DNA of 64,000 bases, taken from positions 496,001-560,000 of the forward strand of contig JAEACG010000001.1 of the NCBI GenBank assembly GCA_016401345.1, written 5' to 3'. Below are positions 1-8,751 of this stretch, piece by piece. Made by a program: the position numbers and the translations under genes. A model generated the notes under the pieces. It did no database searches. It worked only from the letters and a program-made list of their open reading frames with translations, and was not told where the DNA came from. The number at the start of each line of letters is the position of its first letter. The stretch's first letter is position 1. The DNA is from Fictibacillus nanhaiensis. Its GTDB lineage: Bacteria > Bacillota > Bacilli > Bacillales > Fictibacillaceae.

Positions 1-321
1 GACAAACAACGTAACTACTTTTCCGTTTTCTACACCTGCTTGCAGATATCCTTTGGGACTCTTGTTTCCATATATGTACCAATCATAACCATAGCTAGAT
101 GGATCTATCCTTTCAGGTTCTCCCCATTGCTCTTTAAATTCAGATATATCTTTACCAACCCAGTTAGAAACAGCATCATCAGGAATCTTTAATGTTTCTT
201 CTATGTACTCTACTTTTGTATCAGGCTTTTCTTTCTCGACTGTGAATTCTGGTAGTACATCATAAAAAAATAAGCCAATCAAAATAAAAACGGATAGGAA
301 AAAAGTAACCAATCCTCGCAT
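1..321 (-). CDS. YlbC-like CAP-associated secreted protein, N-terminal part
   Basis: The gene runs off the left edge; only the first 107 codons are visible, read leftwards from the ATG at 321. It begins with a short positively charged start and a hydrophobic stretch (residues about 4-20), a signal peptide or membrane anchor. A segment rich in Glu and Asp follows, then a region with WVGKDISEFKEQWGEPERI that resembles the CAP-associated N-terminal domain of B. subtilis YlbC, whose C-terminal half is a CAP/SCP domain. The CAP domain would lie outside the window. The neighbours (CBS-domain gene, YugN-like gene, cta genes) match the ylbC-ylbB-ylbA-cta order of B. subtilis, which supports the call. 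Function is unknown; a cell-surface location is inferred. Confidence 0.75.
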   Translation of the reverse strand, partial: MRGLVTFFLSVFILIGLFFYDVLPEFTVEKEKPDTKVEYIEETLKIPDDAVSNWVGKDISEFKEQWGEPERIDPSSYGYDWYIYGNKSPKGYLQAGVENGKVVTLFV

Positions 322-445
322 AATGGTTCCCCCTATATCTTTCTTCTCTTCTTAGTTTAGCATAGAGGGTATGTGTTTGGATGAAACCTTTCAAAAATAA
401 AACAGCTCCCCTATAAAAGGAACTGTTTTATATAATCAACATCAA

Positions 446-880
446 TTATTGAATCTGATCTCTTTGCTCAGAAACTTGTGAAAGGGTATGTCCTGCAGCG
501 GAGTCACTCTCTTTAGCTAGGGAAAGATCTCCTAACGAGATAATCCCTACAAGTTTATTGTTCTCTACGATTGGAAGTCTTCTTACTTGTTTGTCTGCCA
601 TAAGTTCCGTTGCTTCTTCAACTGTCATATCTGCAGAACCTGTAAACAGATTATCGCTCATAACATCGGATACCTTTGTAGACCCTGGACGTTTCTCAGC
701 AACTCCCCGGACGACAATATCTCGATCCGTGATTACTCCGATAATTTGATCATTCTCACAAACAGGAATAACACCTACATTATCCTGCTTCATTTTTACG
801 GCTACTTCGTAAACATTGTCTTGTGGTGTTACATAATCTACATTCCTCGTCATGATGTCACTTACTTTTTTCACAAACAT
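446..880 (-). CDS. CBS-domain protein, YlbB-like
   Basis: This 144-residue protein consists of two CBS motifs (residues about 8-65 and 73-128), each with the typical GVITDRDI or GIISLGDL strand-helix ending. Paired CBS motifs form a Bateman module that binds adenosyl nucleotides such as AMP or ATP. There is no attached enzyme or channel domain, so it is a stand-alone regulatory protein of unknown partner. The ATG at 880 follows an AGGAGG ribosome binding site at good spacing. Size and position between the ylbC-like and ylbA-like genes match YlbB of B. subtilis. It is probably cytoplasmic. The family assignment is firm; the specific role is not known. Confidence 0.85.
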   Translation of the reverse strand: MFVKKVSDIMTRNVDYVTPQDNVYEVAVKMKQDNVGVIPVCENDQIIGVITDRDIVVRGVAEKRPGSTKVSDVMSDNLFTGSADMTVEEATELMADKQVRRLPIVENNKLVGIISLGDLSLAKESDSAAGHTLSQVSEQRDQIQ

Positions 881-1032
881 TACCTCCTCGTTATTTTAAA
901 TCTACACTTCTTTATGCTTTACGAAAGAAAAACAAATATGCGCACTTTTGACAATGATTGCATCTTTAGCGCTTTCATAATATCATTAAGAAGTGATTAT
1001 TATTTTTTATTGAATTCCTAGGAGGTTTCACA

Positions 1033-1383
1033 ATGAAATTTGAAGAAAGCGGCTTAAACGGGAAGGTTGTTGAGTTTTCACTTTTAGAGCATGTGATGGA
1101 TAACCATGGCATGATCCGTGCTGGCCAATGGGATTATGAACGTATTACATATGATTACAAATTTGAAGATATGACGAATGGTGACGTTTACTACTTCCGT
1201 TTCCCTTGTCATGTTATTGAAGCAGAAACAGAAACACCACATGCTAAAGTTGAACTTGGAACACCTTATGTAGGGAAACATTACTACCCGCATGGTGTAG
1301 AATACGACGAAGTATTCCCTAAACACGTAGTTAATCAATGCAACAAATTGATCGAAGCACTGCATAGTGAGTTACACGTTTAA
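1033..1383 (+). CDS. YugN-like family protein (YlbA position)
   Basis: This is a 116-residue soluble protein with no membrane segment, preceded by a strong AGGAGG site at 1020-1026. The sequence, beginning MKFEESGLNGKVVEFS and containing RAGQWDYERITYDYKFE, resembles the YugN-like family found in Bacillaceae, and its position between the CBS gene and the cta cluster corresponds to ylbA. No catalytic motif is visible and the biochemical role of the family is not established. It faces a nucleotidyltransferase gene and shares a terminator hairpin with it at 1384-1412. It is transcribed alone, divergently from the CBS gene. Confidence 0.75.
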   Translation: MKFEESGLNGKVVEFSLLEHVMDNHGMIRAGQWDYERITYDYKFEDMTNGDVYYFRFPCHVIEAETETPHAKVELGTPYVGKHYYPHGVEYDEVFPKHVVNQCNKLIEALHSELHV

Positions 1384-1412
1384 AAAAACCCCTCTTGCAT
1401 GAGGGGTTTTTT
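1384..1412. terminator. Bidirectional intrinsic terminator
   Basis: A GC-rich stem (AAACCCCTC pairing with GAGGGGTTT, loop TTGCAT) is flanked by an A-run on the left and a T-run on the right. It can therefore end both the YugN-like gene and the convergent nucleotidyltransferase gene. Confidence 0.9.
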
Positions 1413-1413
1413 C

Positions 1414-2136
1414 TTATTCAGCAGCTCTTTCTGGAGATTGAGAGGAATACCCTTCAAATAGCCTGCCACCATATGGAGCGAGCACTTCATCAACAAATTC
1501 AATGACTTTTGATTTGGAGCGATTGAAATAATATTCATCAAATACAGAAGCGAATTGTTCAGCAAAAGGTTCGCTATACTCTTTTAAAGCCCGAAGAATC
1601 CACTTTCCTTCCCCGATCCAATGTCCATTAACACGTAAAACAAATTCATGTGTACGATCAGCAAGTTTTGAAACGATAAATAGATCCTCTAAGACGTTGG
1701 TAGAACCTTCTAGATCGTTTAATAGATCGGTTAAGAAATATCGTGCTTGCTCGATTTCAATCGTCTTCCACGGAGTAGGCCCTGCTTTTAATAACTGTAA
1801 AGCTTCATTCTTAATCCGTGACGCATGCCCTGAGTCACGAAGAATGATGCCTTCAGCACACATTTGTGGAAGTGAGGGTCTGGCTCTGTCGATATTTTGT
1901 TTGAAAAAGCGTTTGTAAGTAAACATGTTGTGAACAAAAACCTCAATCGGCCAGTCATACTCGGTAAGTGATTCACGATATGACTCACTGATAGAACTGT
2001 CTATGATGATGATATCCAAATCAGAGCTTTCTGTTTCTTCTCCCCTAACAACACTGCCAGCCAGATAGGCTACATCACAGTTTGGATAATGAGACTCTAT
2101 AAATTTTTTAGCGGCTTGTCTGGCACTGATTCTCAT
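1414..2136 (-). CDS. Nucleotidyltransferase-fold protein
   Basis: This 240-residue protein has the pol-beta nucleotidyltransferase signature GSVVRGEETESSDLDIIII at about residues 25-43. The GS and SDLD parts are the nucleotide-binding and metal-binding elements. The remainder is helical, as in aminoglycoside or minimal nucleotidyltransferases with a C-terminal helical domain. The frame stays open upstream to 2322, but the start at 2136 is preferred because it follows an AAAGGAAAG ribosome binding site. The peptide encoded upstream of it does not look like protein. The substrate cannot be told from sequence. It could be an antibiotic-modifying enzyme or a housekeeping transferase. It is a single gene ending at a shared terminator. 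Confidence 0.7.
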   Translation of the reverse strand: MRISARQAAKKFIESHYPNCDVAYLAGSVVRGEETESSDLDIIIIDSSISESYRESLTEYDWPIEVFVHNMFTYKRFFKQNIDRARPSLPQMCAEGIILRDSGHASRIKNEALQLLKAGPTPWKTIEIEQARYFLTDLLNDLEGSTNVLEDLFIVSKLADRTHEFVLRVNGHWIGEGKWILRALKEYSEPFAEQFASVFDEYYFNRSKSKVIEFVDEVLAPYGGRLFEGYSSQSPERAAE

Positions 2137-2319
2137 GATTTTTCTTTCCTTTCTACTCGGCTTTACTATATATTTCGACACCAACGAGCAATTTCTTTTT
2201 TCTGTTGTGATTTTGTTTGTCTTTTTTAGGTACATTTCGTAAGATTCGCTTTCCAGTGCCATGAGGAGATTATATGCATCTGAGATCATGTTGTTTGCAA
2301 GTATAAACTTAGGTTTAGA

Positions 2320-2349
2320 CAAAAAAAATAACCCGCAAAAATGCCGGTT
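2320..2349 (-). terminator. Intrinsic terminator of ctaG
   Basis: On the minus strand a stem of AACCGGC and GCGGGTT with one mismatch is followed by a run of eight T. It begins inside the ctaG stop codon. Confidence 0.8.
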
Positions 2350-3220
2350 ACTTTAATTCGGGTTTCAATTGACTGTTTTGTCTCTTAATTAACTCCAAGT
2401 CCGCTTTATCACGCAATCGTTCTTTTTTCACCCATCTCGTAAAGATTAATCCGAGTACAAAGGCATAGATCACTTCTTGGAAAATCTTCATCGTTACTCC
2501 ACCTACGTGCTGATCTTCTTTGGGCGTCATCGTTTCAAACAATTGTGGCACATTTCTATATGTTTCATAAAGCTGAAAATCAGCAAACATGATCAACGCA
2601 CAAGCTGGAGTCATTAATACACCATTAGCAAACACGTATCCGATCTTTTTGATATCTGACAACGTATCAAGCTCTTTAACCGGACAAAGAACCGGCCACC
2701 ACATCGTGTAAGCCGTAATTAATAATAAAGCATGATACCCATAATGAATAACAGGATTTGAAACGGCTGCATCAAACACTAAAGGAATATGATACAAAGA
2801 AAATACTGCATTGAAGATAAGCAACGCTAGCAACGGTTTAGTAAGGAAATGAAAAATCCGAGTAAGAATTGTTTTCTTACTTAACCAACTTTTCCATCTC
2901 ACCTCAGGAATCCCAAGTATCATAAGAGGTGCGATCATTAAATAAAGAACAGCCATCTGTACCATGTGAACACTGAATAAATAATTGTGTCCTAAAACCT
3001 GAACAGGCGTCCCTTTTATAATGATCATCAACAAAAGTGAAGCGATCATTGAAGTCTGCTGCCATTTTGTTGCAAGCTTCTTCCCCTGTTTATCTCTCGC
3101 AACGAACCGAAAGTAAACGAACGCAAGAATGATGGCTAAAACATATATAGAAGGCGGAAAAAGCTCGTACCAGTTATAATCACTTAAACTAGTATGATGA
3201 ACATGATGATTATGATGCAT
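2348..3220 (-). CDS. ctaG: Cytochrome c oxidase assembly factor CtaG
   Basis: This 290-residue polytopic membrane protein of the CtaG/caa3_CtaG family is needed for assembly of active caa3 oxidase, probably for copper delivery. The N-terminus is very rich in histidine (MHHNHHVHH), and about seven hydrophobic helices follow, with further His residues near the membrane faces. The start at 3220 is chosen because AAAGGAG lies nine bases upstream; earlier in-frame ATGs overlap or precede that site. It follows ctaCDEF in the same direction, but a terminator at 3321-3352 separates it, so it is expressed by readthrough or from its own promoter in the 100-base gap. The order matches B. subtilis. Confidence 0.92.
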   Translation of the reverse strand: MHHNHHVHHTSLSDYNWYELFPPSIYVLAIILAFVYFRFVARDKQGKKLATKWQQTSMIASLLLMIIIKGTPVQVLGHNYLFSVHMVQMAVLYLMIAPLMILGIPEVRWKSWLSKKTILTRIFHFLTKPLLALLIFNAVFSLYHIPLVFDAAVSNPVIHYGYHALLLITAYTMWWPVLCPVKELDTLSDIKKIGYVFANGVLMTPACALIMFADFQLYETYRNVPQLFETMTPKEDQHVGGVTMKIFQEVIYAFVLGLIFTRWVKKERLRDKADLELIKRQNSQLKPELK

Positions 3221-3320
3221 GTCTGTCATCTCCTTTATAAAAGTACCCATAAATACTATATCAATCATAGTTGGTACTTGTACGGAATAATAGTGACAAT
3301 TCGTAATATTGTAACAAATA

Positions 3321-3352
3321 AAAAGGGCTGCATACGAGATGCAGCCCTTCCT
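3321..3352 (-). terminator. Intrinsic terminator after ctaF
   Basis: On the minus strand an 11-bp stem (AAGGGCTGCAT with its complement) closes on a short loop and is followed by TTTTT. It ends the ctaCDEF transcript. Confidence 0.9.
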
Positions 3353-3355
3353 TGA

Positions 3356-3700
3356 TTACGATGTCCAAATAAGTCCCATTAAGGAAGCTACTGTAATAGC
3401 TGCAACCAATATACCACTTGCCATACCCCAGATTGGGAAGTCATGTCCTTTGTGGCTTAAGTGCATCCAAACATATAGCTGGAAGAAAACTTGAACAACT
3501 GCCAGTGTAAGGATAAACAAAACAGCAAATGAATCACTAATCTTGTCACTCCAGATCGCAAAGAATGCAACGATCGTTAAAAGAATCATCATGACAAAAG
3601 AAACGTTATGATGCTTACGCTCCTCTTTCAAGGCAAGCTTACGCTGAATCTCTTCGTGACGATGAACGGTAGTTTCAGGGTTTTGTGTGTGATTAGCCAT
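3356..3700 (-). CDS. ctaF: Cytochrome c oxidase subunit IV (caa3 type)
   Basis: This 114-residue small membrane subunit of the caa3 terminal oxidase has a charged N-terminal tail (residues 1-33) and three hydrophobic helices, of the COX4_pro/CtaF family. This subunit carries no redox centre and stabilises the complex. It is the last gene of the ctaCDEF operon, starting four bases after the ctaE stop and followed by a strong terminator. It would sit in the cytoplasmic membrane. Length and position fit the B. subtilis gene. Confidence 0.93.
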   Translation of the reverse strand: MANHTQNPETTVHRHEEIQRKLALKEERKHHNVSFVMMILLTIVAFFAIWSDKISDSFAVLFILTLAVVQVFFQLYVWMHLSHKGHDFPIWGMASGILVAAITVASLMGLIWTS

Positions 3701-3704
3701 GAGT

Positions 3705-4325
3705 TTAGCCTACCTTTCCCATTAGATAAACAACGGTAAAAATGAATACCCATACAACATCGACAAAGTGCCAATATAGAGCAAACAAGTAATATTTTGG
3801 AGCATTAGATAATGTAATCCCTCTGTTCCAGTTTCTTGCTAACAATGTTGTGATCCAAAGAATTCCAAACAATACGTGTGCTCCGTGGAAACCTACTAAC
3901 GTATAGAAAGCTGAACCAAACGCAGAGCTTGTAAACGTATGTCCTTCGTGAACATAATGTATGAACTCATAAATCTCTAGACCTAAGAATCCAAGACCTA
4001 ATAATAATGTTACGAGGAACCAGCCTTGCAATGAACGTACTTTGTTCTGCTTTAAAGAAAGTACTGCGTACACACTCGTAAGTGAACTAGTTAGTAGCAG
4101 CATTGTAGCTAGAAATACTAATGGCAGTGAAAATAGTTCTGCCCCAGAAGGGCCGTCTAAATGCATATTTCTAAGACCAAGATATGTTCCGAAAAGCGTT
4201 GCAAATAATACCGTTTCTCCACCAAGGAATAACCAGAATCCTAAAAATTTGTTCTTACCTTCAAGGGTAGCTTTTTCAGGATGAGCAGGGAAATTCGCAT
4301 CTGTTAAACGTTCTCCAGCATTCAT
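3705..4325 (-). CDS. ctaE: Cytochrome c oxidase subunit III
   Basis: This 206-residue protein is subunit III of the haem-copper oxidase, with five predicted membrane helices (the short bacterial form). The family features FLGFWLFLGGETVLFATLFG near the N-terminus and GFHGAHVLFGILW with YWHFVDVVWVFIF toward the C-terminus are visible. It carries no metal centre but supports proton uptake and stability of subunit I. Its ATG overlaps the ctaD stop as TAATG, a sign of translational coupling, and ctaF follows after four bases. Confidence 0.95.
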   Translation of the reverse strand: MNAGERLTDANFPAHPEKATLEGKNKFLGFWLFLGGETVLFATLFGTYLGLRNMHLDGPSGAELFSLPLVFLATMLLLTSSLTSVYAVLSLKQNKVRSLQGWFLVTLLLGLGFLGLEIYEFIHYVHEGHTFTSSAFGSAFYTLVGFHGAHVLFGILWITTLLARNWNRGITLSNAPKYYLFALYWHFVDVVWVFIFTVVYLMGKVG

Positions 4326-6169
4326 TAAGCTCTACCCCCTTTAATGTCTGCTTCAACTTCTTCTTTATGAATATGATACCCGTGATCATCAATAATAGAA
4401 CGTAAGAACATGGTAATCAATACAAGCCCTAGACCTGCTCCTGCTACGTACCAGTTCGAGTAGATAAAACCAAAACCAGAAATGAACATTCCTAAAGATA
4501 AAATAAACGGCAGGATCGATCCATTCGGCATATGAATTTCTCCTACAGGTTCTGCAGGTGTCATATCTCCATTACCAGCTGTCTTCTCAACATACAATGC
4601 ATCTAGACCACGTACTAGTGGTGTTTGAGCAAAATTGTATTCTGGTGTTGGAACTGGCATAGCCCATTCTAGTGTACGGCCATCCCATGGATCTTTTGTT
4701 GTTGCATATTTAGATGATGCAGAAATGATGATGTTGATTAAAAGTACAATGGTACCTGCACCCATAAGAATCGCACCGATCGTACTTACAAAGTTTGCTC
4801 CATCAAGATCTTGTCCAGACATATATGTATAAACACGTCTAGGCATACCCATTAGTCCTAACCAGTGCTGAGGGAAGAACGTTAAATGGAAACCGATAAA
4901 GAACAACCAGAAATTCCACTTACCAAGTGTTTCATTCAATACGCGGTTAAACATTCTAGGGTACCAATAGTATAACCCTGAGAACAATCCTAAAATCAAA
5001 CCACCAACGATTACATAATGGAAGTGAGCTACTACGAAATAACTGTCATGATATTGGTAGTCAGCAGCAGGTACAGAAAGCATTACCCCAGTAACTCCAC
5101 CCATTACGAAAGTTGGAACAAATCCAACTGCGAAAAGCATAGCTGTAGAGAAACGAATCTGTCCGCCCCACATCGTGAAGATCCAGTTAAAGATCTTAAC
5201 ACCAGTTGGAATCGCGATTGCCATAGTTGCTACAGCAAAGATTGAGTTTGCTACAGGTCCTAAACCAACAGTGAACATGTGGTGAACCCAAACCATGAAT
5301 CCTAAGAATCCGATAAGCACTGTTGCAAATACCATTGCGCTATAACCAAACAAGCGCTTATTTGAGAATGTAGAAATAACTTCAGAGATAATACCGAATG
5401 CTGGAAGAATTAAGATATATACTTCCGGGTGACCAAAAATCCAGAAAATGTGTTCCCAGATCAAAATGTTACCACCCATATCTGGATTAAAGAAATTAGC
5501 ATCAAATACACGTTCGAACATCAGTAAGAAGAAGCCTACTGTAAGTGCAGGGAATGCGAAAAGAATAAGCCCAGAAGTAACAAATGAAGCCCATGTGAAC
5601 AATGGCATACGCATAAATGTCATACCAGGTGCACGCATGTTGATAATCGTTACAAGGAAGTTAATTCCTCCTGCAAGAGTACCAGCTCCGGCAATTTGAA
5701 GACCAAGTACATAAAAGTCAACACCTGTATCTTCTGCTACAGTTGATAGCGGAGCATATGCTGTCCATCCAGCTTCAGGAGCTCCGCCTAAGAACCAACT
5801 TAAGTTCAATAGCACTCCTCCGAAGAAGAATAACCAGAACCCGACTGCGTTTACATAAGGAAACGCTACGTCACGAGCTCCTAACTGTAAAGGAACGATC
5901 GCATTCATGAAACCAAAGATAATCGGCATGGCTGCCAAGAAGATCATCGTTGTTCCATGCATCGTTAATAATTGATTATAAAGTTCACCAGTGAAAATCT
6001 TGCTGTCTGGTTCCATAAGTTGAATACGCATTAAAACTGCTTCAAGTCCTCCGATTAAGAAGAAGAAGCCACCAGCCAAAAGATACAGAATACCGATCTT
6101 TTTATGGTCAACGGTAGTGAGCCAATCCATTAACCCACTTCTCTTTTTGTGACTTTCGTGAGTTGCCAC
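4325..6169 (-). CDS. ctaD: Cytochrome c oxidase subunit I
   Basis: This 614-residue catalytic subunit of the caa3 oxidase reduces O2 to water at the haem a3-CuB centre and pumps protons. The metal ligands are visible: the low-spin haem His in TMHGTTMIF, the CuB/His-Tyr region in GHPEVYILILP, the HH pair in VWVHHMFTVG, and the HDSYFVVAHFHYV segment with the remaining haem ligands. About 12 core helices plus two extra C-terminal helices explain the length, as in B. subtilis CtaD. It lies between ctaC (31-base gap) and ctaE (overlapping). Confidence 0.97.
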   Translation of the reverse strand: MATHESHKKRSGLMDWLTTVDHKKIGILYLLAGGFFFLIGGLEAVLMRIQLMEPDSKIFTGELYNQLLTMHGTTMIFLAAMPIIFGFMNAIVPLQLGARDVAFPYVNAVGFWLFFFGGVLLNLSWFLGGAPEAGWTAYAPLSTVAEDTGVDFYVLGLQIAGAGTLAGGINFLVTIINMRAPGMTFMRMPLFTWASFVTSGLILFAFPALTVGFFLLMFERVFDANFFNPDMGGNILIWEHIFWIFGHPEVYILILPAFGIISEVISTFSNKRLFGYSAMVFATVLIGFLGFMVWVHHMFTVGLGPVANSIFAVATMAIAIPTGVKIFNWIFTMWGGQIRFSTAMLFAVGFVPTFVMGGVTGVMLSVPAADYQYHDSYFVVAHFHYVIVGGLILGLFSGLYYWYPRMFNRVLNETLGKWNFWLFFIGFHLTFFPQHWLGLMGMPRRVYTYMSGQDLDGANFVSTIGAILMGAGTIVLLINIIISASSKYATTKDPWDGRTLEWAMPVPTPEYNFAQTPLVRGLDALYVEKTAGNGDMTPAEPVGEIHMPNGSILPFILSLGMFISGFGFIYSNWYVAGAGLGLVLITMFLRSIIDDHGYHIHKEEVEADIKGGRA

Positions 6170-6200
6170 GGTGTAACCTCCTTTTTTGCAATGCTTAAGA

Positions 6201-7223
6201 CTATTTCAATTTTAGACCTAACAAGTAATCCGAAACGGCATCAATTTCCTCGTCAGAAAGATTTACTTTAGGCATGTTGTTGCCTGGTTTAACTTCTTGA
6301 GGGTCCTTGATCCACTTTTTCAGATTTTCTTTATCATGTTCTAAGATACCTGCTACACGGTCTTTATCCCCAAAACCAGTTAAGCTAGGTCCTGTGTTCC
6401 CGCCGTTTTGTCCAACAGCGTGACAAGATAAACAGTTCTTTTCAAAGACTTGTTGTCCATCAGCATTAGCAGAAGATTTGTCGTCAGCCGCTTTATAGCC
6501 CGCAACCCAGTTCTTGTAGTCTTCTTTAGAAACAACTCTTACTTTAAAGTCCATCAAAGCATGGGATGCACCACAAAGTTCAGCACACTTCCCTTTGTAC
6601 ACTACGTCTGTCTTACTTCCCGTATCAAACCACATATAGTTCTTGTTTTTATCACCAGGGTTTGTATCTGTCTTACCAGCTAGTGAAGGAATCCAGAATG
6701 AGTGAATAACATCAGCAGATGATAATTCAACGTGTACTTTCGTATCTGCCGGAAGAACCAATTCCTGAGAAGTGATCAATTCTTCTTTCGGATACTCAAA
6801 CTCCCACCAATATTGGTGTCCAGTAACCTTTATGCTTAACTCGTTCTTTGAAGCTGGTTTTGCATCTGCAGAGAATTCAAACGTTCTCATAACAGTTGGT
6901 ACAGCTAAGATGATAAGCAAAAGAATTGGAATAACTGTCCATAATAGTTCAAGCATGTGGTTACCTTCCACTTGCTTAGGTGTAGAATTGTCACCTTTTT
7001 TCTTTCTAAACTTCAATAATACGAATGCATAAAGAACGAAAACTACCACCAGAACCAGAATCATAATACTAATAGAAATCAGCATCAGCTGGAACTGTTT
7101 GTCAGCAACTTCACCTTGCGGAATCAAAGTTGATAGAGTCGGATCTCCGCACCCCATCAAAAGAAGAGCCAACATGGCAAATAAGGAAAGAAAACGCCCT
7201 TTTTGTAGCCATTTTTTCATCAC
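6201..7223 (-). CDS. ctaC: Cytochrome c oxidase subunit II with fused cytochrome c
   Basis: Subunit II of the caa3 oxidase accepts electrons from cytochrome c and passes them to subunit I. It begins with a lipoprotein signal ending LLMGCGD (lipid on Cys25) and two membrane helices (about 44-72 and 92-112). A cupredoxin domain follows with CuA ligands His174, Cys213, Cys217 and His221 (CAELCGASH). A C-terminal cytochrome c domain has the haem motif CLSCH at 264-268. This fusion defines the caa3 type. The start is uncertain by one codon: GTG at 7223 has better spacing from GTGGGG than the ATG at 7220. It is the first gene of ctaCDEF. Confidence 0.96.
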   Translation of the reverse strand: MMKKWLQKGRFLSLFAMLALLLMGCGDPTLSTLIPQGEVADKQFQLMLISISIMILVLVVVFVLYAFVLLKFRKKKGDNSTPKQVEGNHMLELLWTVIPILLLIILAVPTVMRTFEFSADAKPASKNELSIKVTGHQYWWEFEYPKEELITSQELVLPADTKVHVELSSADVIHSFWIPSLAGKTDTNPGDKNKNYMWFDTGSKTDVVYKGKCAELCGASHALMDFKVRVVSKEDYKNWVAGYKAADDKSSANADGQQVFEKNCLSCHAVGQNGGNTGPSLTGFGDKDRVAGILEHDKENLKKWIKDPQEVKPGNNMPKVNLSDEEIDAVSDYLLGLKLK

Positions 7224-7478
7224 TACATATACCCCACTTTCTCGTTGTAGTCTGTTTTGACTGAATGTTCTATCTATTCAATTCAAATAAATATGTTATT
7301 TGAATGGAAATAGCAAAAGTAGATCTTACGAAAAATTTAAACTTTTTTCTTTATACAACAGGTTCACTCTTAAGAGTGATTACAAACGATCAGCCTTCAT
7401 CTATACTTTTTTTATGAAAGCCCTTTTATGTAATGGCGATTATAGGAACAGCACGATCGCGCTGTTCCAGTATAAAAT
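7224..7478. promoter_or_regulatory. ctaC upstream region with a perfect dyad
   Basis: This 255-base stretch between ctaC and ctaB has no gene. It contains a perfect 9-bp inverted repeat, TTCAAATAA-ATATG-TTATTTGAA, at 7282-7304 upstream of ctaC, which looks like an operator. It also holds a GGAACAGC/GCTGTTCC hairpin at about 7445-7470 downstream of ctaB, which may act as an end structure although no clear T-run follows. I could not fix a promoter with confidence. Confidence 0.5.
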
Positions 7479-8414
7479 CTATATGTTCACTAAGATCATC
7501 GCAACAAACATAATGGTCATATAATTCAACGAATAAACGAACATCATACGAGCCCATTTCATGTCATCCTTTGTCTTTAAGCCTGATAACGCTAGAATCA
7601 GCCAACCTGTTCCTAACACAGCAGCCAATATCAAGTAGACGATACCAAATTCAAACAGGTAAAGAGACACAGGAAGTAATGCAGCTACATACCAGATCAT
7701 CTGACGCTTCGTTAATGCGAAGCCGGATACAACCGGAAGCATCGGAATTCCCGCTTTTCGATAATCTTCACATCTTTTCATCGCAAGCGCCAAAAAATGT
7801 GGAGGTTGCCATAAAAACATGATTAAGAATAAGATCCATGCCACCCAATGAAGGTTAGCATCTACAGCTGCCCAACCGATTAAAGGCGGTACTGCCCCAG
7901 ATATTCCCCCAACAACGGTATTAATAGAATGAGTTCGTTTCAGCCACATCGTGTAAACGACAACATATACGAAAAGTCCGATCAACCCCATAACCGCTGC
8001 CGTTAAGGTAGTCATCGCAAGCATAACTGTTCCGATTGCGGAAAGAATAATACCTACCCAAAGTACTTGATTCGCACTGATCCTGCCCGTAACTGTCGGG
8101 CGCTCAATCGTACGTTCCATCAGCTGGTCTATATCTCTATCAATATAGTTATTCAAGCAGCATCCACCAGCGATAACTAGTGCAGCACCCAGAATACAAA
8201 GAACTAAAGCACCAATCTTGTCAGAGAACAAATGATTGTTATATTTTAAAGCTAGAAAGAATCCAGCAAATGTTGTAATCAAGTTACTCATAACGATCCC
8301 GAGCTTCGCGATGGTCAAAAAATCTTTCCAGGTGCCTGTAGGGTTCGCTTCAGATAGAGGTCCGGGTTCCATTACTTTGTTAGCGACTTCATATGCAGTT
8401 GGAGTTTTGCTCAA
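7479..8414 (-). CDS. ctaB: Haem O synthase (protohaem farnesyltransferase)
   Basis: This 311-residue UbiA-family membrane prenyltransferase adds a farnesyl group to haem B to make haem O, the precursor used by CtaA. The two Asp-rich motifs are seen as [15 protein letters not shown] and, in the second half, the [15 protein letters not shown] loop; about nine helices are predicted. TTG at 8414 is taken as the start because AGGAGG lies eight bases upstream; the GTG at 8423 overlaps that site and cannot be used. It is divergent from ctaA and read in the same direction as ctaC. Confidence 0.95.
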   Translation of the reverse strand: MSKTPTAYEVANKVMEPGPLSEANPTGTWKDFLTIAKLGIVMSNLITTFAGFFLALKYNNHLFSDKIGALVLCILGAALVIAGGCCLNNYIDRDIDQLMERTIERPTVTGRISANQVLWVGIILSAIGTVMLAMTTLTAAVMGLIGLFVYVVVYTMWLKRTHSINTVVGGISGAVPPLIGWAAVDANLHWVAWILFLIMFLWQPPHFLALAMKRCEDYRKAGIPMLPVVSGFALTKRQMIWYVAALLPVSLYLFEFGIVYLILAAVLGTGWLILALSGLKTKDDMKWARMMFVYSLNYMTIMFVAMILVNI

Positions 8415-8751
8415 CAGATACACCTCCTTTTAGAGTAAAATGTTCCAAATCTTGCTTTTGCTGTTATTTAAGCCCTCATTCATTCTATATGGGCTTGACT
8501 CTAAAATCAACGGTAAAAAAATGTCTTCATCTGTTCACAATATGTAAAGTAGAACGTTTTACCTATATGATAGGATAGTGATATATAAAGAAAATGTCCT
8601 CTAACATTATAAAACAAATATAGTGCTTTGTATACTTCGACTAATATAGACAGTATCTTATATTATTTGTACGATGTGGGTGTCTGTAATACTTGTTGAA
8701 AATATTACAAATTTGTGAACGGTTATAGGACAAAAAAAGCAGGTGATTGAT
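8415..8751. promoter_or_regulatory. Divergent ctaB/ctaA control region
   Basis: These 337 bases hold no gene and must carry both promoters. TTTGTGAAC at 8712-8720 faces ctaA, and TTGTGAAC on the minus strand at 8533-8540 faces ctaB. Both resemble the TTTGTGAA half-site reported for the ResD response regulator, which controls ctaA in B. subtilis. The match to ResD is an inference from short motifs. Confidence 0.45.

Noticed and set aside
587-1021. Plus-strand open frame overlapping the CBS gene
   Set aside because: It runs antisense through a well-supported gene and has a Phe/Ile/Cys-rich translation typical of a shadow frame.
2137-2322. N-terminal extension of the nucleotidyltransferase frame up to 2322
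   Set aside because: The extra residues are not protein-like, and a ribosome binding site fits the internal start at 2136. The region more likely holds the promoter.
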